From an uncultured Alphaproteobacteria bacterium (lineage in GTDB: Bacteria; Pseudomonadota; Alphaproteobacteria; HIMB59; GCA-002718135): 64,000 nt of DNA. This document shows positions 53,898-62,826 of the stretch, piece after piece. Position numbers and translations under genes: made by a program. The notes under the pieces are model-generated. The model made no database searches. It saw nothing but the letters and a program-made list of their open reading frames with translations, and was not told the origin of the DNA. Position 1 is the first letter of the stretch, and every line of letters starts with the position of its first letter. The DNA is taken from positions 1 to 64,000 of the forward strand of contig CABYHL010000004.1 of assembly GCA_902518895.1 (NCBI GenBank), given 5' to 3'.

Positions 53898-55373
53898 TTA
53901 TCTTAGTTCAGCTTTGATGATATTTTCAACAACTTTAGCAGAGGAAAGAACACCTGGTATCCCAGCCCCAGGGTGAGATCCTGCGGTAGAAAAATACAGA
54001 TTTTTAATTTTATTATCTTTATTATGATATCTAAACCAGGCTGATTGAGTAAAGATAGGAGCTATAGAAAAACCTGCGCCATGCATTGAATTGTAATCAT
54101 TTTTAAAATCTTTAGGATTCATCCAAAAAACGTCAGTGATATTTTTCTCTAAATCTGGCATAATTGTTTTTGATAATTCTTTAACTATTTTATTTTTAAG
54201 ATTTTCTGATTCAATATCCCAATCAATGTTGCCTTGTAAATTTGGTACGGGACACAATACATAAAAACTATCACACCCTTCAGGGGCAAACGATTTATCT
54301 GTTGCAGTTGGTCTATGAATATACAAAGAAAAATCTTCTGATAAAATTTTATTTTTAAAAATATCATGAAGCAAAGACTTAAATCTTTCTGTCATCCAAA
54401 TAGTGTGATGGGCAACTTTATGATATTGTTTTGTTGTACCAAAGAAAAGTACAAAAAGACCCATAGAATATAATAAGTTTTTTTCTCTTAACACAGGTCT
54501 GATCAAATTTTCTTTTTTTAAAAGTTTAGAATAAACCATTGGTGGATCAGCATTACAAACAACCAGATCAATATCGATAATTTCTTCTTTGTTTGTTAGT
54601 ATTTTTGTTATCTTATTATTTTCAACAATAAATTGTTTTGCTTCTGTATTTGTTTTAATTTTAATGCCACACTCAATCATTAATTTTTTTAACTCATATA
54701 CAATTTTACCAGTTCCACCCATACAAAAAAATACTCCCCACTTTCTCTCTAAATAATGAATTAATGCATAAATCGATGTTGTTGTATGTGGATCACCCCC
54801 AACTAAAAGAGGATGAATTGAAAATGCTTTTCTAAGATAAGGGTTTTTTAAATAAGTGTTTACAAGTTGAGATACTGTTAAGTAGCTTTTTAAAATTATT
54901 AAATTAGGAATAACGCCTAACATTTTAAAAAAAGAAATAAATGGTTTGTCAGCTAGTTTTGTAAAACCTACATCAAATATTTTTTTTGATTGATTTAAAA
55001 GTTTTTTATATCCTTTTATATCTCTTTTATCAAATTTACTTATCTCACTATTTGTTTTTTCAACTGTAGAACAATAATCAAAAGTCTTACCGTCATGAAA
55101 ATAATATCTATACCAGGGTTCAAGAGGAACAAAATTCAAATAATCTTCTCTTTTTTTTCCAAATAAACTAAATAATTCATCAAAAAGAAAAGGTGCTGTT
55201 ATAACAGTAGGTCCAGCATCATGTTTAAAACCATTGACTTCAAACACTCTTGCTCTTCCTCCAAGCTCGTCTAGTTTTTCAATAATTGTTGTATCATAGC
55301 CTAACTTTTTTAATCTTAAGCTAATCGCTATACCTCCAAAACCACTTCCTATAACTACTGCTTTTTTTCCCAT
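53898..55373 (-). CDS. crtI: Phytoene desaturase
   Basis: CrtI desaturates phytoene to lycopene. The 491-residue protein has the FAD-binding KKAVVIGSGFGGIAISLRLKKLGYDTTIIEKLDELGGRA, GFKHDAGPTVITAP, and the C-terminal FSTAGSHPGAGIPGVLSSAKVVENII. It is the first gene of the carotenoid-to-retinal operon. The 57 bp upstream separate it from the divergent deacylase gene and must hold both promoters. Confidence 0.96.
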   Translation of the reverse strand: MGKKAVVIGSGFGGIAISLRLKKLGYDTTIIEKLDELGGRARVFEVNGFKHDAGPTVITAPFLFDELFSLFGKKREDYLNFVPLEPWYRYYFHDGKTFDYCSTVEKTNSEISKFDKRDIKGYKKLLNQSKKIFDVGFTKLADKPFISFFKMLGVIPNLIILKSYLTVSQLVNTYLKNPYLRKAFSIHPLLVGGDPHTTTSIYALIHYLERKWGVFFCMGGTGKIVYELKKLMIECGIKIKTNTEAKQFIVENNKITKILTNKEEIIDIDLVVCNADPPMVYSKLLKKENLIRPVLREKNLLYSMGLFVLFFGTTKQYHKVAHHTIWMTERFKSLLHDIFKNKILSEDFSLYIHRPTATDKSFAPEGCDSFYVLCPVPNLQGNIDWDIESENLKNKIVKELSKTIMPDLEKNITDVFWMNPKDFKNDYNSMHGAGFSIAPIFTQSAWFRYHNKDNKIKNLYFSTAGSHPGAGIPGVLSSAKVVENIIKAELR

Positions 55374-55430
55374 TGTTAATTTTGTAATTGTATTTAAATA
55401 CCTTATTTCTTAATAAATATAATATTATTT

Positions 55431-55943
55431 ATGCTTACAAAGACAGATTTATTTGAATTACTTAGTGTAAAAAATAAAGATTTTCAAATTCATGATCATG
55501 ATCCTTTATTTACAGTTGAAGATTCTGAAAATCTCAGAGGTGAAATTAAAGGAGCACATACCAAAAATTTATTTTTAAAAAATAAAAAAAATAATTTTTT
55601 TCTTTTCAGTTGTGATGAAAATGCAAAGGTTGATTTAAAGCAATTTTCTAAATCTATCGATGCTAAGAATTTATCATTTGCTAATGCTGAATATTTAGAA
55701 GAATTTTTGGGTATTAAGCCAGGATCAGTCTCACCATTTGCTCTTCTTAACGATAAAGATAATGTTGTTGCATTTTACTTAGATGAAAAACTTTTTAACA
55801 GTGAAATAATTAACTTCCACCCCCTAATAAATACCACAACTATAAGTATAAAGACTTCAGAGTTTATAAACTTCCTCCTTGAAAATAATAAAAAAATTCA
55901 TATTTTTTCTCTAGATAGTTATAGTATAGTCAAATCTTTATGA
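55431..55943 (+). CDS. YbaK/ProX-family aminoacyl-tRNA deacylase
   Basis: The 170-residue protein shows LRGEIKGAHTKNLFLKNKKNNFFLFSCD, LSFANAEYLEEFLGIKPGSVSPFALLND and VAFYLDEKLF. This is the INS/YbaK domain of ProXp-type trans-editing enzymes, which hydrolyse mischarged Ala-tRNA(Pro) or similar. It overlaps the thioredoxin gene by 4 bp. The exact tRNA target is not determined. Confidence 0.9.
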   Translation: MLTKTDLFELLSVKNKDFQIHDHDPLFTVEDSENLRGEIKGAHTKNLFLKNKKNNFFLFSCDENAKVDLKQFSKSIDAKNLSFANAEYLEEFLGIKPGSVSPFALLNDKDNVVAFYLDEKLFNSEIINFHPLINTTTISIKTSEFINFLLENNKKIHIFSLDSYSIVKSL

Positions 55944-56806
55944 GTGAAAATTCAAATATAATCGATGTTACTGAAACAGAGTTTAATGATAAGGTAATTG
56001 AGGCAAGTGAAAGTAAATTAATTGTTGTTGATTTTTGGGCTCCTTGGTGTGGTCCTTGTAAACAGTTAACACCAATTTTAGAAAAAATAATATTAAAATC
56101 TGGAGATAAAGTCACCTTAGTAAAAATTAATATTGATGAAAATCAACAAATTGCTGCGCAATTAAGAATTCAATCAATTCCTACTGTATATGCATTCAAA
56201 AATAAACAAATTGTTAATGCATTTCAGGGTGTTATTCCTGAAGGTCAAATTATAGATTTTATTGAAAAATGCTTGGGATCTAAAATTAATGAAGATTTCA
56301 CTGAATTTTATAAAGAAATAGAAAGCGCAATGGTTGAAGATAGGTTTGAAGAAGCTAAAGAGACTCTTCTAGAATTTATTTCTAAAAACACAGATGAAAT
56401 TAAAGGTATTTGTTTTTATTTAGAGTGTTTGATCGAGCTTAAACAATTTGAAGAGGTTGAAGTGTTCATTAGTTCATTAGAAAAAGATGTACAAGAAAAA
56501 GATGAGGTTAAACAGGTTTTAAAAAAATTGGAAATTGTAAAAAATAATTCATCCGGACCAAATATTATTGATTTACTTGGTAAACTTGAGAATGAACCAG
56601 ATAATATTGATTTAATTTTAGAGATATCAGATAAATATTTTTCAATGAAAGAATATGAAAATGGAATGGATTTGCTTCTTAAAAATTATCCAAAAAATAG
56701 GGATAGTATAAAAAATAAGATGGTAGAATTTTTTGCTGTACTTGGAAATACTGATCAAGTTACCATTCAATATAGGAAAAAACTTTCACAATTAATGTTT
56801 TCTTAA
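55940..56806 (+). CDS. CnoX/YbbN-like thioredoxin with TPR domain
   Basis: The 288-residue protein has an N-terminal thioredoxin domain with intact WAPWCGPCKQLTPIL near residue 32 and cis-Pro QSIPTVYAF. A helical TPR_20-type extension (residues about 125-285) follows. This is the CnoX architecture: a redox chaperone that protects substrates under oxidative stress. It is the second gene of a deacylase-thioredoxin-LON trio. Confidence 0.9.
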   Translation: MSENSNIIDVTETEFNDKVIEASESKLIVVDFWAPWCGPCKQLTPILEKIILKSGDKVTLVKINIDENQQIAAQLRIQSIPTVYAFKNKQIVNAFQGVIPEGQIIDFIEKCLGSKINEDFTEFYKEIESAMVEDRFEEAKETLLEFISKNTDEIKGICFYLECLIELKQFEEVEVFISSLEKDVQEKDEVKQVLKKLEIVKNNSSGPNIIDLLGKLENEPDNIDLILEISDKYFSMKEYENGMDLLLKNYPKNRDSIKNKMVEFFAVLGNTDQVTIQYRKKLSQLMFS

Positions 56807-56807
56807 C

Positions 56808-57401
56808 ATGGAGATCCCTATTTTTCCTCTAAACGGCGCCGTCCTTTTTCCTGGAACAAGCTTACCTCTGAATATATTTGAAAAAAGATACATTGAGATG
56901 GTTGACTACGCTCTTTCAAAAGAAAGGTTCATAGGTATGATACAATCTGATGAAAAAAATAGGCTCTATAATATTGGTTGTATCGGTAAAATTCATAGTT
57001 TTAGTGAAACAACAGACGGACGATATTTAATTAGTCTTCAAGGTACTAATTGTTTTAAAGTTAAGAAAGAGTTAGAAAAAAAATATAAGTTTAGGTTAGT
57101 TGAAGCAGAAATGTTGGATTTTGAGGAAGATAAAAACATTATAAATGAAAAACAAAAAAATAATCTTTTAGATAAGTATAGCCAATATATTAAAGTCAAA
57201 AAAATTAACTTAAACTTAGAAGAAATTCAAAATATTGATTTTAATCAAATTGTAAAGTTTATAGCAATGATATCCCCTTTTAGTGACATTGAAAAACAGG
57301 TTCTTTTGGAAACAAAAAATTTAAGTGATTTTTATAAAAAACTTCATTCAATTTTAGAGCTTGAGATCGTTGAAGATAATAATAGTAAAACTATTAATTA
57401 A
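56808..57401 (+). CDS. LON N-terminal-domain protein
   Basis: The 197-residue protein starts MEIPIFPLNGAVLFPGTSLPLNIFEKRYIEMVDYAL. GMIQSDE, YNIGCIGKIHSFSETTDGRYLISLQG and a helical end follow. This is a stand-alone LON substrate-binding domain without the protease. The thioredoxin-LON-domain neighbourhood is conserved in alphaproteobacteria. The role is unknown. It begins 1 bp after the thioredoxin gene and overlaps the convergent ubiH-family gene by 8 bp. Confidence 0.92.
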   Translation: MEIPIFPLNGAVLFPGTSLPLNIFEKRYIEMVDYALSKERFIGMIQSDEKNRLYNIGCIGKIHSFSETTDGRYLISLQGTNCFKVKKELEKKYKFRLVEAEMLDFEEDKNIINEKQKNNLLDKYSQYIKVKKINLNLEEIQNIDFNQIVKFIAMISPFSDIEKQVLLETKNLSDFYKKLHSILELEIVEDNNSKTIN

Positions 57402-58575
57402 CACCCATAGCAAAATCACTTATCTGATTTTTTAATTTTTTACTTTTCTCCATTAAATTGATAGCTGAAAACCTTGCATAATTAAAAATAGTATTGTCTA
57501 ATTTAAAAACACTATCAACTTTATCAGTGATTTGATACAGCCTATAAGCTTTGAAAAAATTATCTTTCTGAAATTCTTTACAAAATATTTCATCTCCTAA
57601 TTCCAAACCTAGAGAGTTATATTTTTTAACAAGATTAAATATACTTTCTACATCTTGCATGCCTAGATTCCATCCTTGTCCTGCAATTGGATGAAATGAG
57701 TGAGCTGAATCACCTAAATAAATAATTCTATTCTCAAAAAATTTAGAGTTTAAGTGAGCTTTTAATGGAAAAGTTTGTTTGGTTATTATTTTATTTATCT
57801 CCCCTACACTTCCCTGTATCTTTTCGTTTAGAATAGAAATAATACTATTATCATCTAAAGAAAGTAAAGAGTTTATAAATTTATTAGTGTTTGTCCAAAC
57901 TATGGAGCTTTGAAACTGATTTTTATTTTTTTGCATTGGTAAGATTGCAAGAGGTCCATTTTTAAAAAAGAACTCATATGCAGTGTTATTGTGATTCTTT
58001 GAGTGATAAAAATTTATTACTATTGCCTTTTTTTTATAATCTTTTCTATAAATTGGTGTTTTAAAAATTTTTCTTATAGAGCTGTTTTTCCCATCACACG
58101 CAAACAGAATATTTGTATTAACATAGAAACTATTTTGCTTGGTTATGATCCTATCGCCTTGATAAAAAATATCTTTAATAGAAACATTATTAAAAATTTC
58201 TACATTTTTTTGTTTTTGTAATTTTTTATACAAGCAATGAAGTATAAATTCGTTTTTAACTATATATCCAAGATTGGATTTTCTTCTTTGGTTGTCAAAA
58301 TATATTTTGTTTGATTGATTTCTGTCTATTATCTGAATATTCTTTATTGGTTCCGCATAATTTCCAATTTCGTCCCAAATATTTATTTCTTCAAGAAATT
58401 TTTTCGTACCTTCTGAAATTGCTGTTGTTCTTTTGTCTAAAATATTTTTATGATTAAACTTAGCATTTTGCTCTAAAACTACTACTTTATTACCAAGTTT
58501 AGAAAGTGAATATGCTGTAACGGCCCCTATCAGACCTCCACCTATTATATTAATGTTTGATTGAATTTCTTTCAT
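57394..58575 (-). CDS. UbiH/COQ6-family FAD monooxygenase
   Basis: The 393-residue protein belongs to the ubiquinone ring hydroxylases. It has the dinucleotide site NIIGGGLIGAVTAYSLSKLGNKVVVLEQ, an LFACDGKNSSIR (DG) motif, and RIIYLGDSAHSFHPIAGQGWNLGMQDV. Which ring carbon it hydroxylates (UbiH, UbiF, UbiI or broad UbiL/M type) cannot be judged by eye. Confidence 0.92.
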   Translation of the reverse strand: MKEIQSNINIIGGGLIGAVTAYSLSKLGNKVVVLEQNAKFNHKNILDKRTTAISEGTKKFLEEINIWDEIGNYAEPIKNIQIIDRNQSNKIYFDNQRRKSNLGYIVKNEFILHCLYKKLQKQKNVEIFNNVSIKDIFYQGDRIITKQNSFYVNTNILFACDGKNSSIRKIFKTPIYRKDYKKKAIVINFYHSKNHNNTAYEFFFKNGPLAILPMQKNKNQFQSSIVWTNTNKFINSLLSLDDNSIISILNEKIQGSVGEINKIITKQTFPLKAHLNSKFFENRIIYLGDSAHSFHPIAGQGWNLGMQDVESIFNLVKKYNSLGLELGDEIFCKEFQKDNFFKAYRLYQITDKVDSVFKLDNTIFNYARFSAINLMEKSKKLKNQISDFAMGVN

Positions 58576-58622
58576 AATTTTCTTCGAATTACCATAATCT
58601 AAATGTATTACAATCTAACTAT

Positions 58623-60857
58623 ATGTTCAAGTATGGTTCATTTAGAAATTTCGTTCTTAAATTTTTAGTAGGTATAATTTTATTTGGATTTGGCCTGTCT
58701 TTTTTTGCAAGTCTTTATTCGTACTCTCCAAATGATCCGGGCTTTAATCAATTAAACTATAATATTAGTGATAATAAAATTAAAAATCTTTTGGGTTTTT
58801 TTGGTGCATATTTATCAAGTTATTCATTAATTTTTGTTGGCACGCTAAGTTATTTGTTGGCATTTTTTATAACTATAGAAGGCAGCAAGTTATTCTTAGG
58901 CACAACAAGCCGGTTAATAATACTTAAATTTTTATCAAACCTCACAGGAATAATAATTATTAATGTTTCTTTAAAATTAGTTGGTATTACCTATTTGAAG
59001 ACAGGTTTAATCTCTCAATTCTTAATAGATATACTTAAAAATTTTAATTTAAATTTTTTGGAAAATATTTTTATATTTTTTATTATAAATTTTTTCCTTT
59101 TAATATTTGGGATAATTTTAATATTATTATCTTTTAAAATAAATTTATCCTGGATAAATAAAATTGCTTCTTTCTTAAAGTTTTTTAAATACTTTAAAAT
59201 TTTGTTTTCGATATTTAAGTTGCTAAAATATGTGAAAATTAAAAAAAACCCAGCTAAGAAAAATTTAAGAAGTGAGCCTACAATAAGAAAAAAAAATTAT
59301 GTTAATTTAAATAAAGAAAAAAGCGTAAAATCAAAAAATGAAAAACAACTTGAGATGGATAGTTTTAGCTTTACCCTCCCATCAACAAGTCTTCTTTCAA
59401 AATCAAATTTAAGAAATAATAAACATAAAGAGTTAGATAAAATAAATGAGAATGCTGCCATAAAATTAGAGAAAACACTTTCTGAATATGGTGTGGATGG
59501 AAAGATTATTGGTTTTAGTAGTGGCCCAATTGTAACTCTGTTTGAGTTTGTGCCAAATGCTGGTATCAAATCTAGTAAAGTAATAGGTTTGTCAGATGAT
59601 ATTGCTAGAGCAATGTCATCAATTTCAGCCAGAATATCTACCCAACCAGGAAAAACGAGTTTGGGAATTGAAATTCCTAATACAAAAAGGGATAGTGTTT
59701 TGTTTGGTGATTTAATTGATGAAGAAGAGTTTAAATTAGAAAATGACTCTCTTACATTGGCCCTTGGTAAAGACATATCAGGTAAAAGTGTTTTTGCAAA
59801 TTTAGAAAGAATGCCTCATTTATTAATTGCTGGAACAACAGGCTCAGGAAAATCAGTGGGTATTAATACGATGATATTGAGTATACTTTATAAATTTAAA
59901 CCTAATGAATGTAAATTGATATTAATTGATCCTAAAATGTTAGAGTTGAGTATATATGAAGACATTCCACATTTACTTACACCTGTTGTTACAGATCCAA
60001 AAAAAGCAGTATTTGCTCTTAAATGGGTGGTTAGGGAAATGGAAAATCGATATAAATTAATGAGTTCTTTAAATGTAAAAAATATAGATTCTTATAATAA
60101 TAAAGTTTTAAGTACCATTTCTTCTGGTAGAAAATTGTATAGAGAGGTTCAAACAGGTATTGATGATGATACAAGAATGCCAATTATTGAAAAACAAGAA
60201 ATTCTTTTAGAAAAAATGCCTTTCATTGTTGTTGTTATTGATGAAATGGCAGACTTGATGATGGTAGCAGGAAAAGAGGTTGAGTCATTAGTTCAAAGAT
60301 TAGCACAGATGGCAAGAGCATCAGGTATACATTTGATTACAGCCACCCAAAGACCTAGTGTTGATGTTATTACTGGTACAATAAAAGCAAATTTCCCAAG
60401 CAGAATTAGTTATAAGGTATCAAGCAAATTTGATAGCAGAACAATTCTAAACGAAATGGGTGCTGAGCAACTGCTAGGAAGTGGTGATATGTTATTTTTA
60501 GAAAATGGAGGAATAATACAAAGGCTTCATGGTGGTTTTGTTTCAGAAAATGAAGTTGATAAAGTTGTTAGTCATATAAAAAACCAAGCAACATTTGATT
60601 ATAAGAAAGAAATATCATTATCAGAAGAAAATTTAAACGGATTATCCAATAAAGATTTAATTTCGAACAATACTGATGATCTTTATAACAAAGCGATTGA
60701 TATTGTTGTTAAACAACAAAAGGTTTCTACAAGTTATATTCAGAGATATCTTCAAATTGGTTATAATAGAGCTGCCAGAATAGTAGAAAAAATGGAAGAG
60801 GATGGGATAATTAGCGAGGCCAATAATGCTGGTAAAAGACATGTGCTTAAGAAATAA
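58623..60857 (+). CDS. ftsK: DNA translocase FtsK
   Basis: FtsK pumps chromosome dimers toward dif at division. The 744-residue protein has four N-terminal membrane helices (to about residue 185) and a short basic linker. The motor has Walker A IAGTTGSGKSVGIN near 413, Walker B VVVIDEMADLM, and ITATQRPSVDVITG. The C-terminal gamma winged-helix (VSTSYIQRYLQIGYNRAARIVEKME), which reads KOPS, is intact. The linker is much shorter than in E. coli, as usual in small genomes. Confidence 0.97.
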   Translation: MFKYGSFRNFVLKFLVGIILFGFGLSFFASLYSYSPNDPGFNQLNYNISDNKIKNLLGFFGAYLSSYSLIFVGTLSYLLAFFITIEGSKLFLGTTSRLIILKFLSNLTGIIIINVSLKLVGITYLKTGLISQFLIDILKNFNLNFLENIFIFFIINFFLLIFGIILILLSFKINLSWINKIASFLKFFKYFKILFSIFKLLKYVKIKKNPAKKNLRSEPTIRKKNYVNLNKEKSVKSKNEKQLEMDSFSFTLPSTSLLSKSNLRNNKHKELDKINENAAIKLEKTLSEYGVDGKIIGFSSGPIVTLFEFVPNAGIKSSKVIGLSDDIARAMSSISARISTQPGKTSLGIEIPNTKRDSVLFGDLIDEEEFKLENDSLTLALGKDISGKSVFANLERMPHLLIAGTTGSGKSVGINTMILSILYKFKPNECKLILIDPKMLELSIYEDIPHLLTPVVTDPKKAVFALKWVVREMENRYKLMSSLNVKNIDSYNNKVLSTISSGRKLYREVQTGIDDDTRMPIIEKQEILLEKMPFIVVVIDEMADLMMVAGKEVESLVQRLAQMARASGIHLITATQRPSVDVITGTIKANFPSRISYKVSSKFDSRTILNEMGAEQLLGSGDMLFLENGGIIQRLHGGFVSENEVDKVVSHIKNQATFDYKKEISLSEENLNGLSNKDLISNNTDDLYNKAIDIVVKQQKVSTSYIQRYLQIGYNRAARIVEKMEEDGIISEANNAGKRHVLKK

Positions 60858-61437
60858 AAATTCTTTTTTCTTTTTTTTCTTAATTATTTTTTTTTTATTT
60901 TCTCAAAAAGTTTACTCAGATACAAATAACAAATTAGCTTTAATAAATTATCTAGAATCGCTACAAGGTTTTTCTGCATCATTTTTACAAAATGACGGGA
61001 ACAGCTTAAGTGAGGGGAAAATTTATATTGGCAAGAAAAGAGTTAGGGCAGAATATTTAAAACCTGAAAAGATTTTAATAATTTTAGATGAAAATAAAGC
61101 AATGTATTATAACTATGAACTCGAAGAGGATGAGTTTTTTAATCCAAAAAACACTAATGCTTGGTATTTTTATGATATTTTTAGAAATCCACTTTTTTTT
61201 GAAGATGCTAATATAGAATTAAAAGATAGCCAATTAACTATAGAAAAATATGGTATAGATATGGAAGATCAAGAATATTTTATAAAAATTTATTTTGAAA
61301 ATGATCCATTAGTTTTAAGAAAAGTAGAAGTGCAAAATAACCAACAGTCTTTAACACTTTCAATATATAATCACAATCATAACGAAGAGCTTAGTAAAGA
61401 TTTGTTTAAGCTTATAAATCCTAAATTATTAAACTAA
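60841..61437 (+). CDS. lolA: Outer-membrane lipoprotein carrier LolA
   Basis: LolA ferries lipoproteins across the periplasm. The ATG at 60841 gives a 198-residue protein with a short basic N-terminus and a hydrophobic signal peptide; the track start at 60826 only adds five residues. GFSASFLQNDGNSLSEGKIYIGKKRVRAEYLKPEKILIILDENKAMYYN fits the LolA fold. It overlaps ftsK by 17 bp, a common alphaproteobacterial arrangement. Confidence 0.9.
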   Translation: MCLRNKNSFFFFFLIIFFLFSQKVYSDTNNKLALINYLESLQGFSASFLQNDGNSLSEGKIYIGKKRVRAEYLKPEKILIILDENKAMYYNYELEEDEFFNPKNTNAWYFYDIFRNPLFFEDANIELKDSQLTIEKYGIDMEDQEYFIKIYFENDPLVLRKVEVQNNQQSLTLSIYNHNHNEELSKDLFKLINPKLLN

Positions 61438-62036
61438 ATAGTGATAATTAATTTTTCATCTCTTGTTTTAATTTTAACACCAGTTTGTATCTCGGTTAAT
61501 TTTTTTCTTATTCTTGTGAGGTGGCTTTCTAATGAGTTAGTTTCAATATTTGATTTAATTTTCAAAATATTTTCTCTAATAAATTTTTTGCTTGTTTCCT
61601 TTTCTTTTACAAGACATGTTAGAATTTCTAGCTCTATTTTTGTTAGATAGCAAAAAGAATTGTTTTTAAGGTTTGTTAGTATCTCATTCTTGATAGAAAT
61701 ATCATGAAAATTAATTTTTAAATTTTGAAAAAAATTTTCTATTTTATTTTTTATATTGTTTGCTGATACTGGTGTTTTTAATAACTGTAAGCTATTTTTT
61801 AAATTAAAATTCTTAATTATTAAATTTGAAAGTATTAAATAATTGGCATTTAATTTCTCAAAATTAATTTTATCATAATCCTTATCATTATTTATTATAA
61901 TAATTTTCGCTTTTGTAAATTCCTCTGTGTAGTCTATCTCTTCTAATTTTAAAAAAGTTAATTGATACGTAGAAAGAAATTCTATTAAAAAATTATTAAC
62001 CTTATTATTAGAAAATATAATTAGATTATTTTTCAT
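61434..62036 (-). CDS. OmpR-like winged-helix regulator with degenerate receiver
   Basis: The 200-residue protein has an OmpR/PhoB-type C-terminal DNA-binding domain (YLTKIELEILTCLVKEKETSKKFIRENIL, then LESHLTRIRKKL). The N-terminal 110 residues have the size and strand pattern of a receiver. However, the paired acidic residues after strand 1 are absent (IIFSNNKVN), and the phospho-acceptor position reads IIIINNDKD. Phosphorylation is therefore doubtful. It converges on lolA and is 4 bp overlapped by yggS. Confidence 0.75.
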   Translation of the reverse strand: MKNNLIIFSNNKVNNFLIEFLSTYQLTFLKLEEIDYTEEFTKAKIIIINNDKDYDKINFEKLNANYLILSNLIIKNFNLKNSLQLLKTPVSANNIKNKIENFFQNLKINFHDISIKNEILTNLKNNSFCYLTKIELEILTCLVKEKETSKKFIRENILKIKSNIETNSLESHLTRIRKKLTEIQTGVKIKTRDEKLIITI

Positions 62037-62671
62037 TGTCTTTTTCCAAACAAAATGGTGCCGATCCTAATATATGTTGGATCGAAAGCTAATGCCTTCT
62101 CATAATCATCACTCATTCCAATGCTTAATTCATTAATTTTGTTTTCAATTGCTAAAATTTTTAGTTTAGAGAAATGATGTGATGGTTCTTCATCAATAGG
62201 AGGAATACACATCAAGCCGTGGATATACAATCTCATTTCATCTTTTAAAAAAAAAAGAAAGTCTTTTACATCTTCAGGAAAAATTCCACTTTTTGATTTT
62301 TCTTTACCTGTATTCACTTGAAGAAAAATTTTTTTATTTTCCAGGGCATCTAAGTGCTTTGAAAACTCTCTTGCTATTTTTTCTCTGTCTAAGGTGTGAA
62401 ATACATCAAATAGGGGTATGGCAGTTTTTACTTTGTTTGATTGAAGCGGCCCTGTTAAATGTAATTCTATTTTTGGATTTTTTTGTTTAATTTTTTCAAA
62501 TTTTTCCTGTGCTTCTTGTACTCTATTTTCACCAAATATATATACACCAGAATTTATTGCGTCTAATACACTTTCAATTGGGTGGTTTTTAGAAACCGCA
62601 ACAATTTTGGCTTTATTACTGGATTTTTTTAAAAAATCCTTTATTTCATTGAATTTTTTCTTGTTAAACAT
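62033..62671 (-). CDS. yggS: YggS/PLPBP-family pyridoxal-phosphate protein
   Basis: The protein controls PLP homeostasis. The track start (62749) adds 26 residues with no homology; the ATG at 62671 gives 212 residues beginning MFNKKKFNEIKDFLKK. The PLP lysine is in KIVAVSKNHPIESV, followed by FGENRVQEAQEKF, HLTGPLQSNKVKTAI and LSIGMSDDYEKALAFDPTYIRIGTILFG. It overlaps the winged-helix gene by 4 bp. Confidence 0.93.
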   Translation of the reverse strand: MFNKKKFNEIKDFLKKSSNKAKIVAVSKNHPIESVLDAINSGVYIFGENRVQEAQEKFEKIKQKNPKIELHLTGPLQSNKVKTAIPLFDVFHTLDREKIAREFSKHLDALENKKIFLQVNTGKEKSKSGIFPEDVKDFLFFLKDEMRLYIHGLMCIPPIDEEPSHHFSKLKILAIENKINELSIGMSDDYEKALAFDPTYIRIGTILFGKRQ

Positions 62672-62770
62672 AATTTGGTGTGTGGTAAAAAAACAACATA
62701 GATGAAAAAAATATAATAAATCATTATGCTTTTTTTGTAATTTATTCAATTTTTAAATAATAACCTCCTT

Positions 62771-62810
62771 AATACAAGTTTGTTGCTTGTATTTAATGAA
62801 TATTCATTAA
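62771..62810 (+). promoter_or_regulatory. Two abutting dyads in the leader of the porin gene
   Basis: AATACAAG-(7)-CTTGTATT (62771-62793) runs straight into the perfect 18-bp palindrome TTAATGAATATTCATTAA (62793-62810). The ribosome site AAAGGAG follows 7 bp later. These may be operator sites or a 5' stem that stabilises an abundant mRNA. Confidence 0.5.
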
Positions 62811-62826
62811 CTCAAAAGGAGTAATT

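Noticed and set aside
62672-62749. 26-residue N-terminal extension of YggS
   Set aside because: No family member has it, and the internal ATG at 62671 gives the normal start.
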